A stretch of 64,000 bases of DNA from Rhodococcus wratislaviensis (GTDB taxonomy: Bacteria; Actinomycetota; Actinomycetes; Mycobacteriales; Mycobacteriaceae): the NCBI RefSeq assembly GCF_900455735.1, contig NZ_UAUI01000001.1, positions 1,209,001 to 1,273,000 on the forward strand, given 5' to 3'. The notes beneath the pieces are model-generated. The model was not told the DNA's origin and did not search any database. It saw only the letters and a program-made list of their open reading frames with translations. The first letter of the stretch is position 1. Every line of letters starts with the position of its first letter. The position numbers and the translations under genes were made by a program. Shown here piece by piece: positions 16,462 through 24,725 of the stretch.

Positions 16462-17826
16462 GTGGCCGACCCGGACGGAGCAGACATGCAGGACTTCGAT
16501 CTGGATTCGAGCGTGAACCGCGACTGGGCCGAGTTCCAGCGGCGCCTCGCGGACTATCTGGCAGCGATGCAGGACGAGGACCTTCTGGTCCTCGAATCGG
16601 GATTCGAGGAGCTCGACGAATCCCAGGGGCTGATGCCGTGCATCCAGTTCGTCGTGTGGGACGGTGACACGGTGCGCTGCGAGGTGCCGTCGAACCATTA
16701 CCTGCACCCCGACCGCGCGCTGACCGAGGCCGAGCAGACGTACCTCACCGAGCTGGGCTGGAACCGGCCGACCCGCGGTCCGGACGACGAACCCGACGAC
16801 GGCTCCCCCGCGTTCTACGTCGACAAGAAACTGTCGTGGTCGGATCAGCTGGCCGCGATGGCCGTGGCCGCGTTCCGCGACGTCTGGGGAATCACGCATC
16901 CCGCGTTCCTGAGCACCGAGACGTCGAGCACGGATCCCGAGGCCACGTTCGACCCGGTTGCGGTGCGGCCGCCGCTGGTCGCGCAGCTCGACCCCGCGGC
17001 CGCCGTGGTCCCGCGCGACGTCGAGCATCTGCACGAACTGATCACGCTCGCGCTGGTACCGATGCTCGGGCTGCTGCCCGAACGCGACCCGGACGGGGAC
17101 GTCCCGATCCGGATGGGCAACACCATCCTGTTCGTCGGCCCGCTCGCCGACACCGTCGACGTGCAACTGTTCGCGCCGCTGGTGCACGACATCAGCGACC
17201 GCACCCGGGCCGCCGAGGTCACCGCCGACCTCAACCGCACGTGGTCGCGGCTGAAGTTCGTGCTGGTCGACGACCGGTTGTCGGCATTCCTGGAAGTGTC
17301 GGGCAATCCGTTCGTCCCGCAGCACCTCACGGACAGCTGCAAGGCGTTCTCCGATTTCCTGCGCACCGTCGACAACGAGTTCGCGTCCCGGTTCGGTGGC
17401 GAACTGTTCTTCAACCGGGACTCCGGCCCCGACGAGGAACCCGAACCGGAAGTGGACGCGGCACCCCGCGCCGAGAGCCGGATGTCGTCGACCGACCTGC
17501 CGAAGGAACTCCAGACACTGTTCCATCTCGATTCCGGGCCCGGGGAGGACGCCGATCCGGCTGTCGTCGCCGACGTCTGCGGTCACGACCGCGACCGGAT
17601 CCTCGTGCTCCTGGACACCGGGACCGCCTGGGTGTCCCGGTTGCGTGAGACCGACGATGCGTCGGCGGACCACTGGGAGCGCATCGTCGGCGCCCTGCGC
17701 CACGCCCTCCGGACCGTCGTGCTGCCACCGACGGCGAGTGCTCCCGACAGCAAGCCGCGGCCCGAGCAGATGGGACTGTTCACCAACCCCGAGGAGCAGA
17801 CCCTGTTCGACGATCCGTCGTCCTAG
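16462..17826 (+). CDS. TY-Chap (YbjN/CesT-like) chaperone domain protein
   Basis: A 454-residue acidic protein. Residues 1-120 form an uncharacterised N-terminal domain (WAEFQRRLADYLAAM, then CIQFVVWDGD). From about 190 the sequence has a type III secretion chaperone/YbjN-like fold, with LHELITLALVPMLG, RAAEVTADLNRTWSRLKF and DNRL-type strands, recurring in a shorter C-terminal part. Such TY-Chap proteins are common in actinobacteria near ESX loci and are thought to bind peptides or secretion partners. Its position after EspG supports a role in secretion. Function is inferred. Confidence 0.6.
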   Translation: MADPDGADMQDFDLDSSVNRDWAEFQRRLADYLAAMQDEDLLVLESGFEELDESQGLMPCIQFVVWDGDTVRCEVPSNHYLHPDRALTEAEQTYLTELGWNRPTRGPDDEPDDGSPAFYVDKKLSWSDQLAAMAVAAFRDVWGITHPAFLSTETSSTDPEATFDPVAVRPPLVAQLDPAAAVVPRDVEHLHELITLALVPMLGLLPERDPDGDVPIRMGNTILFVGPLADTVDVQLFAPLVHDISDRTRAAEVTADLNRTWSRLKFVLVDDRLSAFLEVSGNPFVPQHLTDSCKAFSDFLRTVDNEFASRFGGELFFNRDSGPDEEPEPEVDAAPRAESRMSSTDLPKELQTLFHLDSGPGEDADPAVVADVCGHDRDRILVLLDTGTAWVSRLRETDDASADHWERIVGALRHALRTVVLPPTASAPDSKPRPEQMGLFTNPEEQTLFDDPSS

Positions 17827-17921
17827 GAGCCGCCCTTTCGACGATCGGTCCGGGTTTCCCGGGATGTGGCGTACTGTCAGCACTATCGGAGCCGTCCAGG
17901 TTCCGCATTCAGGGATGGTCC

Positions 17922-18056
17922 ATGGCTGACAAATCGCCCCGCAATTCCATGTCGAAGAAATCCGGTAAGTCGCTGAAGGAGAAGCGCGCCGAGAAGAAGA
18001 TGAAGACGACCGGACAGAGCGATCCGGAAATCGTCTCGCACGTCAAGAAGCGCTAG
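17922..18056 (+). CDS. Tiny Lys-rich basic protein (44 aa)
   Basis: A 44-residue ORF, MADKSPRNSMSKKSGKSLK and onward, ending in HVKKR. Nearly a third of residues are Lys or Arg. Similar short Lys/Ser-rich proteins are widespread in actinobacteria and may bind nucleic acid, but I know no assigned function. It is preceded by a purine-rich GGGATGG. A strong hairpin follows the stop, consistent with an independent short transcript. Confidence 0.65.
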   Translation: MADKSPRNSMSKKSGKSLKEKRAEKKMKTTGQSDPEIVSHVKKR

Positions 18057-18057
18057 C

Positions 18058-18110
18058 GCCCGTGCGCCTTTCTGGTAGCAGCAGCAACCACAAAGGCGCA
18101 CAAGCCGTCA
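18058..18110. terminator. Bidirectional hairpin between tiny Lys-rich gene and prpC
   Basis: Ten-bp perfect arms GTGCGCCTTT and AAAGGCGCAC (18062-18071 and 18092-18101) enclose a 20-base loop between convergent genes. The GCGCCCGTGCG edge resembles the palindromic family, but the inner sequence differs, so I class it as a looser relative. Confidence 0.65.
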
Positions 18111-19229
18111 GGCGACGACGGACCGCTGGGGGACGCCCGAATACTCGCTGAGCGGGCGGATCAGACTGTTCGACGCGCCCTGCTCGATGATGTGGGCGGT
18201 CCACCCGGTGATCCGGCTCATCACGAACATCGGCGTGAACATTTCCACGTCGAATCCCATCAGGTAGTACGCCGGACCGGTCGGGAAGTCGAGATTCGGC
18301 GCGATCCCGGTGGCGCCGGACATCGTCTTCTCCAGGATGTCGTACATCCGCACCCACTTCTCGCCGCCGGTGGCGGCGGCGACGTCGTGCAGCGCCGCCT
18401 TCATGGTCGGCACCCGCGAGTCACCGTTCTTGTAGACCCGGTGACCGAAACCCATCACCTTGTCCTTGGCGGCGAGTTTGCCCAGCAGCCACTCCTCGGC
18501 GCGGTCCGGATCGCCGATCTCGAGCATGTCGTGCATGACGGCCTCGTTGGCGCCGCCGTGCAGCGGACCCTTCAACGCCCCGATCGCCGCGGTGACCGCA
18601 CTGTAGATGTCGGACAGTGTCGACGTCACCACGCGGGCCGCGAACGTGGACGCGTTGAAACTGTGCTCCGCATACAGGATCAGCGACACCTCGAATGCCG
18701 TGACGACGGCCGGATCGGGCACTTCCCCGAAGCACATGTTCAGGAAGTTCTCCGCGAACCCCAGGTGCGAGTGCGGTGCGATCGGGTCCTGTCCGCGCCT
18801 GCGCCGGAAGTCGGCGGCCACGATCGTGGGCAGCACCGCCGTCATGCGCAGCGCCTTCGCGAGGTTCTCGGACGGTGAATTGTCGTCCTCCGCCGGGTCT
18901 TCCGCACCGAGGTAACTGATCGCCGTGCGCACCACGTCCATGGGGTGGCAGTTGTCGGGCATCTTCGCCAGCAGCGACAGCAGGGAGCGGTCCGCGCGGC
19001 GTGCCGCCCGCTCACGCTGGCAGAGCAGTTCCAGTTGCGCGGGGGTCGGGAGTTCGCCGTGCCAGAGCAGGTACGCCACCTCCTCGAAGCTGCAGTGCGC
19101 CGCCAGGTCCTGCACCGCGTAACCGCGGTAGGTCAGCGAATTGGTCTCCGGCACCACCTTGGAGATGGCGGTGGTGTCGACGACGACACCGGCCAGCCCC
19201 TTGTAGATGGTGGGAATTGCTTCGGTCAT
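18108..19229 (-). CDS. prpC: 2-methylcitrate synthase (citrate synthase family)
   Basis: A 373-residue citrate synthase-fold enzyme that condenses propionyl-CoA with oxaloacetate to 2-methylcitrate. Catalytic elements are LHGGANE (His), GFGHRVYK (His) and PNLDFPTGPAYY (Asp). Its length and its position as last gene of prpD-prpB-prpC identify it as PrpC; such enzymes often also accept acetyl-CoA. The ATG overlaps the prpB stop (ATGA). The frame extends 48 codons upstream into prpB, but that part is only the shadow of prpB. Confidence 0.92.
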   Translation of the reverse strand: MTEAIPTIYKGLAGVVVDTTAISKVVPETNSLTYRGYAVQDLAAHCSFEEVAYLLWHGELPTPAQLELLCQRERAARRADRSLLSLLAKMPDNCHPMDVVRTAISYLGAEDPAEDDNSPSENLAKALRMTAVLPTIVAADFRRRRGQDPIAPHSHLGFAENFLNMCFGEVPDPAVVTAFEVSLILYAEHSFNASTFAARVVTSTLSDIYSAVTAAIGALKGPLHGGANEAVMHDMLEIGDPDRAEEWLLGKLAAKDKVMGFGHRVYKNGDSRVPTMKAALHDVAAATGGEKWVRMYDILEKTMSGATGIAPNLDFPTGPAYYLMGFDVEMFTPMFVMSRITGWTAHIIEQGASNSLIRPLSEYSGVPQRSVVA

Positions 19230-20143
19230 GACCCACTCCCCTCGATCCGGAAATTGAAGATGCCGCTGTCGAATTCGTTGTACCGCTCGTAGTCGAGCAG
19301 TTCGTAGAGCCGGCTGCGGTGCTGCATCCGATCGAGCAGACCGGCCTGCGTTCCCTCTTCGGCGATCTGCCACAGGCCGGCCTCGGCCGCGTACATCGCG
19401 AGCCGCAGCGTGGTCACCGGGTAGATCACTGCGTTGTACCCGATGTCCTGCAGCGTCGTCGCCGAAATCAGCTCGGATTTACCGAATTCCGTCATGTTCG
19501 CGAGCAACGGGACGGCGATGCCCGCGCGGAACTTCTCGAACTCCGACTCTTCGGCGAGGGCCTCGGTGAACACGAGGTCCGCGCCGGCGTCGACGTACGC
19601 CTTGGCCCGGTCGATGGCCGCGTCGAGCCCCTCGATTCCGCGGGCGTCGGTGCGGGCGCAGATCACGAAGTTCGGATCGCGGCGCGCCGAGGCCGCCGCC
19701 CGGATCCGCCGCACCATCTCGTCCGCCGGCACCACCGCCTTGCCGTCGAGATGGCCGCAGCGTTTCGGGTTCACCTGGTCCTCGAGGTGGCAGCCGGCGA
19801 TCCCGGCGTCCTCGAGGACCGTGACGGTGCGCGCCGCGCTCATCGGTTCCCCGAACCCGGTGTCGGCGTCGATCAGGACCGGCAGGTCGGTGACGCGGGC
19901 GATCTGCTGCCCCCGTCCCGCGACCTCGGTCAGGGTGGTCAGTCCGATGTCGGGCAGGGCGAGGTCCGCGGAGACGACGGCGCCCGAGACGTAGACGCCC
20001 TCGAAGCCGATCTCCTGGATCAGCTTGGCCACCAACGGGTTGAAGGCTCCGGGCAGGCGCTGCAGCGTGCCCGAGCCGAGCCCGGCCCGGAACGCCTTCC
20101 GCTTGTCGGCCACCGACGTGGCCGCGGCGATCAGCCCGGTCAT
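19226..20143 (-). CDS. prpB: 2-methylisocitrate lyase
   Basis: A 305-residue TIM-barrel enzyme of the isocitrate lyase/PEP mutase superfamily. It cleaves 2-methylisocitrate to pyruvate and succinate, the last step of propionate oxidation. The catalytic loop is KRCGH, and the metal site lies in IDADTGFGEP and HLEDQVNPK. The gene overlaps prpD by one base and prpC by four. Some actinobacteria lack prpB and use isocitrate lyase instead; here a dedicated lyase is encoded. Confidence 0.95.
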   Translation of the reverse strand: MTGLIAAATSVADKRKAFRAGLGSGTLQRLPGAFNPLVAKLIQEIGFEGVYVSGAVVSADLALPDIGLTTLTEVAGRGQQIARVTDLPVLIDADTGFGEPMSAARTVTVLEDAGIAGCHLEDQVNPKRCGHLDGKAVVPADEMVRRIRAAASARRDPNFVICARTDARGIEGLDAAIDRAKAYVDAGADLVFTEALAEESEFEKFRAGIAVPLLANMTEFGKSELISATTLQDIGYNAVIYPVTTLRLAMYAAEAGLWQIAEEGTQAGLLDRMQHRSRLYELLDYERYNEFDSGIFNFRIEGSGS

Positions 20144-21645
20144 CAGAACAGTCCCTTCGGCAGCTTCGGTGCGCGGGCGAGCACGTCCTCCGTCACGGTG
20201 AACGTCAACTGGTCCAGCTCACCGGGCAACAGGTCGGCAGCGCGGTACGCGGCGTCGAGGAAGCGGTCCTGCTCGGCAGGCGCGACCACACCGTCGGCGA
20301 GGGTGCGGAACTTGGCGACGTACTGGTCGCGGGCGAACGGCCGGGCACCGAGCGGATGCGCGTCCGCGACGGCGAGTTCGTCGACGAGAACCTCCCCGCT
20401 CTTCAGCGTGATCTCGGCACGGGCGCCGAACGCCTTCTCGTCCGGGTCGGTCGAGTGGTAGCGGCGCGTCCACTCCGGGTCCTCGGCCGTGGAGATCTTG
20501 CGCCACAACTCCACCGTGTCGGGGCGCTGCGCCCGCTCGGGGGCGTAGGAGCGCTCGTGGTGCCACGTTCCGTCCTGCAACGCGACGGCGAAGATGTACA
20601 TCACCGAGTGGTCGAGCGTCTCGCGGGAGGCGGTGGGGTCGAACTTCTGCGGGTCGTTCGAACCGGTGCCGATCACGACGTGCGTGTGGTGGCTGGTGTG
20701 CAGCACGATCGACGCGATCTGCGACAGATCCCCGATCCGCTCCCGCATCCGGCGCGCGAGGTCGATGGGCGCCTGACTCTGGTACTCGGCCGAGTGTTCC
20801 TTGGTGTAGCTGTCGAGGATCGCACGCTTGTCCTCACCTGGGCCGGGCAACGCAACGTGGTACTCCTTGTCCGGTCCGCCCAGCAGCCACGCGATGACAC
20901 CGTCCTCCCCCTCCCAGATCGGCGACGGAGACCCCTCGCCCCGCATCGCCCGATCCACGGACTCGACGGCCACCTTGCCGGCGAGCGCCGGAGCGTACGC
21001 CTTCCAACTGGAGATCTCGCCCTTGCGCAACTGCCGCGTCGCCGTCGTCAGGTGCAGGGCCTGACCGATCGCCTGGTACACCGTCTCCGTGTCGAGGCCG
21101 AGTGCGGTGCCGATCCCGGCCGCCGCCGACGGGCCGAGATGCGCGACGTGGTCGATCTTGTGCTCGTGCAGGGAGATTGCGCGCACCAGGTCGATCTGGA
21201 CCTCGTAGCCGGTGGCGAGGCCGCGTATCAGGTCGCGTCCGCCGAGTCCGGCGTGCTGGGCGACCGCGAGGATCGGCGGAATGTTGTCACCGGGGTGCGA
21301 GTACTCGGCGGCGAGGAAAGTGTCGTGGAAGTCCAGTTCCCGCACCGCCACACCGTTGGCCCACGCCGCCCACTCGGGCGAAAAGGTGCCGTCAACACCG
21401 AACACAGTCGACCCTGGGCTGTAGGGATGCGACTGCGCCTGCGCCCGGGCATTCGACACGGGGCGGCGGGTCAGTGAGGCCGCGGCGACGGCGGCGTTGT
21501 CGATGATCCGGTTGACGATCATCTCCGCCGTCGCTCCGGACACCTCGACGGGGTCGGTGGCCACTTCCGCGATCTTCCAGGCCAGGTGTTCGTTCCTGGG
21601 GAACTCCTCCGCCGAGCGTCGCGTGCGTACGAGATGTGTCTTCAT
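20143..21645 (-). CDS. prpD: 2-methylcitrate dehydratase
   Basis: A 500-residue member of the MmgE/PrpD family that dehydrates 2-methylcitrate to 2-methyl-cis-aconitate. The conserved early segment [13 protein letters not shown] and the family's [17 protein letters not shown] region are present, and the length is normal for PrpD. It is the first gene of the prpDBC operon, divergent from the regulator across a 168-base region with repeated TTGCGA half-sites. Confidence 0.95.
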   Translation of the reverse strand: MKTHLVRTRRSAEEFPRNEHLAWKIAEVATDPVEVSGATAEMIVNRIIDNAAVAAASLTRRPVSNARAQAQSHPYSPGSTVFGVDGTFSPEWAAWANGVAVRELDFHDTFLAAEYSHPGDNIPPILAVAQHAGLGGRDLIRGLATGYEVQIDLVRAISLHEHKIDHVAHLGPSAAAGIGTALGLDTETVYQAIGQALHLTTATRQLRKGEISSWKAYAPALAGKVAVESVDRAMRGEGSPSPIWEGEDGVIAWLLGGPDKEYHVALPGPGEDKRAILDSYTKEHSAEYQSQAPIDLARRMRERIGDLSQIASIVLHTSHHTHVVIGTGSNDPQKFDPTASRETLDHSVMYIFAVALQDGTWHHERSYAPERAQRPDTVELWRKISTAEDPEWTRRYHSTDPDEKAFGARAEITLKSGEVLVDELAVADAHPLGARPFARDQYVAKFRTLADGVVAPAEQDRFLDAAYRAADLLPGELDQLTFTVTEDVLARAPKLPKGLF

Positions 21646-21711
21646 CGTGTCCTCCGTGGTCCTCGTCCTTCCTTTCGCACGCTACGCAGAGGTCTCGGGG
21701 GCAAGAAAGAC

Positions 21712-21768
21712 CTCGCAAAGGCCTATTCGTGCGTATCGAACCCAGCAAACTTGCGAATGCTGCGAATT
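21712..21768. promoter_or_regulatory. Candidate PrpR operator region
   Basis: Between prpD and prpR lie CTCGCAAAG (21712-21720), GCAAACTTGCGAA (21745-21757) and a direct repeat TGCGAAT at 21752 and 21761. These resemble the TTTGCAAA-like half-sites described for RamB and mycobacterial PrpR. Binding is inferred. Confidence 0.5.
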
Positions 21769-21813
21769 CTCGTTGGGTACTGTCTGTGGCGCGGCGAGCA
21801 AGGAGTGGGACGC

Positions 21814-23238
21814 ATGAAGAAGATGTACGCCGGACCCCGGCTGCGGCGGCTCCGGGAGGAACGCCGGCTGTCGCAACTGGCTCTCGCGAAGAGCCTCGGG
21901 CTGTCGCCGAGCTACGTCAATCAGCTCGAGAACGACCAGCGGCCGCTCACGGTGCCGGTACTGCTCAAGCTGAACGAGGTGTTCGATCTCGACGTCCAGT
22001 TCTTCGCCTCCGACACCGATGCCCGGCTGGTCGCGGACGTGCACGAGGCGCTGGTGGACACGTCGGAGTCCGGCGAGGTGTCGCTGGCGGAGATCGACGA
22101 ACTCGTCGCCCGGATGCCCGCCGTGGGGCGAACACTCGTGATGCTGCACCGCCGGTTGCGGGCGACCACCGACCAACTCGACCAGTTCTCCGCCCAGATC
22201 TCCGGGGACGCCGCGCCGGATCCGGCGCACGTGCCGATGCCCTACGAGGAGGTGCGGGACTTCTTCTACGATCGGCGCAACCACATCGGTCGCCTCGACG
22301 ACGCCGCCGAGGAGATGTTCAGGGGCAACGGACTGACGATCGGCGCGCTCGACCTCCAGTTGGCCCGCATCCTCCGCGACCGGCACGGGGTGACCGTGCG
22401 CATCCGCACCGACGAACCGGAACAGCTGGGCCCCAAGCGACTGTACGACGCCGAGGCAGGCACGCTGACGCTGGCCCGACGGCTCACCGCCGGTCAGCGC
22501 GCGTTCCAGATCGCGATGCAGGTGGCGTTCTTCACGCAGTCGGAGACGATCGACGCGATCGTCGCGGAGGACGAGTCGTTGACCGCCGAATCCGCGGCGC
22601 TCGCGCGAATCGGGTTGGCTCACTACTTCGCCGGGGCGCTGATCCTTCCGTACACGCTGTTCCTGGGCGCCGCCGAATCGCTCCGCTACGACATCGACCT
22701 GCTGAGCCTGAAGTTCGAGGTGGGGTTCGAGACGATCTGTCACCGGCTGTCGACGCTGCAACGATCGGGTCAGCGCGGCGTGCCGTTCTTCTTCGTCCGC
22801 ACCGACCGCGCCGGGAATATCTCGAAGCGTCAGTCCGCCACCGCGTTTCACTTCTCCCGGGTGGGCGGCAGCTGCCCGCTGTGGGTGGTCCACGAGGCGT
22901 TCGCGAATCCGGGGAGGATCCTCACGCAGGTGTCGAAGATGCCGGACGGGCGCGCCTACCTGTGGATCGCGCGGACCACCCACAGCGGCGGTCTCGGTTA
23001 CCTCGCTCCGGAACGGAATTTCGCGATCGGTCTCGGCTGCGACCTCGGGTACGCCGATCGGCTGGTCTATTCGCGTGGAATCCAGACGGACGACCCGAGC
23101 ACGGTCGTCCCGATCGGCGCGGGCTGCAAGGTGTGCGACCGGCCCGCGTGCGCGCAACGCGCCTTCCCACAACTGGGCCGGGCCGTACTCGTCAACGAGG
23201 ACAGCAGCGCCCATCTCCCCTATCCGCAGGGCCGGTAG
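21814..23238 (+). CDS. prpR: PrpR/RamB-type acyl-CoA-responsive regulator
   Basis: A 474-residue regulator. Residues 5-65 form an XRE helix-turn-helix (LRRLREERRLSQLALA, LGLSPSYVNQLEND). The centre is an IrrE/DUF955-like domain. The C-terminal part matches the short-chain fatty acyl-CoA regulator domain and ends with a cysteine cluster GAGCKVCDRPACAQRAF. In mycobacteria this protein activates methylcitrate and glyoxylate genes and senses short acyl-CoA. The ATG with AGGAG upstream was chosen; the open frame runs further upstream over the promoter. It is divergent from prpDBC and followed by palindrome copy C. Confidence 0.92.
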   Translation: MKKMYAGPRLRRLREERRLSQLALAKSLGLSPSYVNQLENDQRPLTVPVLLKLNEVFDLDVQFFASDTDARLVADVHEALVDTSESGEVSLAEIDELVARMPAVGRTLVMLHRRLRATTDQLDQFSAQISGDAAPDPAHVPMPYEEVRDFFYDRRNHIGRLDDAAEEMFRGNGLTIGALDLQLARILRDRHGVTVRIRTDEPEQLGPKRLYDAEAGTLTLARRLTAGQRAFQIAMQVAFFTQSETIDAIVAEDESLTAESAALARIGLAHYFAGALILPYTLFLGAAESLRYDIDLLSLKFEVGFETICHRLSTLQRSGQRGVPFFFVRTDRAGNISKRQSATAFHFSRVGGSCPLWVVHEAFANPGRILTQVSKMPDGRAYLWIARTTHSGGLGYLAPERNFAIGLGCDLGYADRLVYSRGIQTDDPSTVVPIGAGCKVCDRPACAQRAFPQLGRAVLVNEDSSAHLPYPQGR

Positions 23239-23296
23239 GCGCTCCGCGCCCGTGCGTGCTTAAGGAGTCCGGAGACTCGTCAACCGCTCACGGGCG
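23239..23296. repeat. Palindromic 3'-end element, copy C
   Basis: Begins at the prpR stop with GCGCTCCGCGC, then an imperfect 46-bp palindrome (23249-23295) starting CCCGTGCGTGCTTAAGGAG and closing CGTCAACCGCTCACGGG. The arms are more diverged than in copies D, F and H. It separates prpR from a downstream gene in the same direction. Confidence 0.75.
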
Positions 23297-23379
23297 GTAA
23301 CGCTGTTCGCAATCGTGACGAATAGGACTTCGGATGCTCCTTCGTTCGGGGTGAGCGCCTGCGACACGGGTGGGGGCAC

Positions 23380-24720
23380 ATGAGCGACGGGGCGGACAGG
23401 CGCAAAGACCGCTGGACGACGGCACTCGTCGTGGTGTCGATCATGGCGTGCGGGGTGATCGTCGCGGGACTGCTCGATTCCGGATCCGGCACGGCCACTG
23501 TCGAGGACGCAGCTGGGCTTCCGTCGTACGTCACCCCGACGGTCGAGTATCCCGTCGACATCCCCGGTTGCGCGACGGTGGAACCGCCGTCGGAAGGGGA
23601 AGCCTTCGCCATGTGGGTCGGAGGCGAGCAGAGTTACGACAACCCGCGTTACCCGTGGTTCTCGGCACTCAAGGCCTCGGCCATGACTGCCGCCGTCCAG
23701 GGCGCCCTGCCGGAGGCGGTGGAGATCCCCCTCGTCAGCCCCACGGAGTCGTTGCTGTTCGAGCCGATTCCGGAGTACGAGCAGCCACCGGACGTCGAGG
23801 ACGACTTCGGCGGCGTCACCAGCGCTCGGGGACCACTGCTCCGGGACTCTTCCCCCGGGTCGCTGTGGTTGTCGGTCAGCAAGGCGGACAGGCCGATTCC
23901 GCCGTGTGTGGCCGGGGAACTCGACAGTCGCACGACGCTGCCCGACGGCACGGTGCTGGATGCGGACGACACGTGGTCCGAGTACGAGGGCCACCGCACA
24001 CTGTCCCGGAGTGTCGCCGGCTACTTCCCGGACGGCACCTGGATCCACGCCAACGCCACCGACGAGAACTTCGCCGAGGCCGACCCGGGCAACAAGTACA
24101 GCGGCACCATCCCACTGACCCTCGACGAACTCTCCGCCATCGTGCTGCGCCCCGAACTGCGGGTGAGCACACCCGTTCCATCGGGTACTCCACCTCCCCC
24201 GACATCATGCGGGTCCGGGATCGGCTCCGAGGACGACGGGCCGGCGCTGACCCGCGCCGATCTGGACAGGCTGAATGCCGTGCTCGACGACGCCTGGCGC
24301 GACCGGAATATCGCGCTGTCGAAACCGCTCGGATCGCTGCAACTGGCCGAGTACAGCGACAACGCGGTGTGTGAGAGTGTCGACGTCACCACACCCGGAT
24401 CCGAGGGGACCCTGCGGATCTCGATCGAGGGTGGCTACACCGTTCCGCCCGAGCCGGACAGGTACGACCCGTCCTACGACCCGCAGGCCGCGAAGGCCAC
24501 CCGACTGCCGGACGGCTCCGTATCGGAGCGACAGGAGGGGTACACCTCCGCGGCGTCCGACCCCGGTGAACCCGCCGTCGACGAGGCCGGCCGTTACGTG
24601 ACGCTGACACGGCTGTCGGGCATCCGGGTGTCGGTCAGCTCGACCTCCACGCTGCCGGCCACCCCGCTCCCCTACGAGCTTCTCGAATCCCTCGCCACGA
24701 CCCCCGGACTGGAGTTGTAG
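23380..24720 (+). CDS. Membrane-anchored extracellular protein with internal duplication
   Basis: A 446-residue protein of unknown function. A single hydrophobic helix at about 13-32 (TALVVVSIMACGVIVAGLL) would anchor it with the rest outside. Two halves look homologous: each contains an LPDG[TS]V stretch, a strand region (RTLSRSVAGYF, RYVTLTRLSGI) and a closing motif (LDELSAIVLRPEL, PYELLESLATTPGLEL). Scattered cysteines may form disulfides. The next gene starts five bases after its stop and is also a membrane-anchored extracellular protein, so the pair is probably one operon. No known domain was recognised. Confidence 0.65.
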   Translation: MSDGADRRKDRWTTALVVVSIMACGVIVAGLLDSGSGTATVEDAAGLPSYVTPTVEYPVDIPGCATVEPPSEGEAFAMWVGGEQSYDNPRYPWFSALKASAMTAAVQGALPEAVEIPLVSPTESLLFEPIPEYEQPPDVEDDFGGVTSARGPLLRDSSPGSLWLSVSKADRPIPPCVAGELDSRTTLPDGTVLDADDTWSEYEGHRTLSRSVAGYFPDGTWIHANATDENFAEADPGNKYSGTIPLTLDELSAIVLRPELRVSTPVPSGTPPPPTSCGSGIGSEDDGPALTRADLDRLNAVLDDAWRDRNIALSKPLGSLQLAEYSDNAVCESVDVTTPGSEGTLRISIEGGYTVPPEPDRYDPSYDPQAAKATRLPDGSVSERQEGYTSAASDPGEPAVDEAGRYVTLTRLSGIRVSVSSTSTLPATPLPYELLESLATTPGLEL

Positions 24721-24725
24721 CCGAC

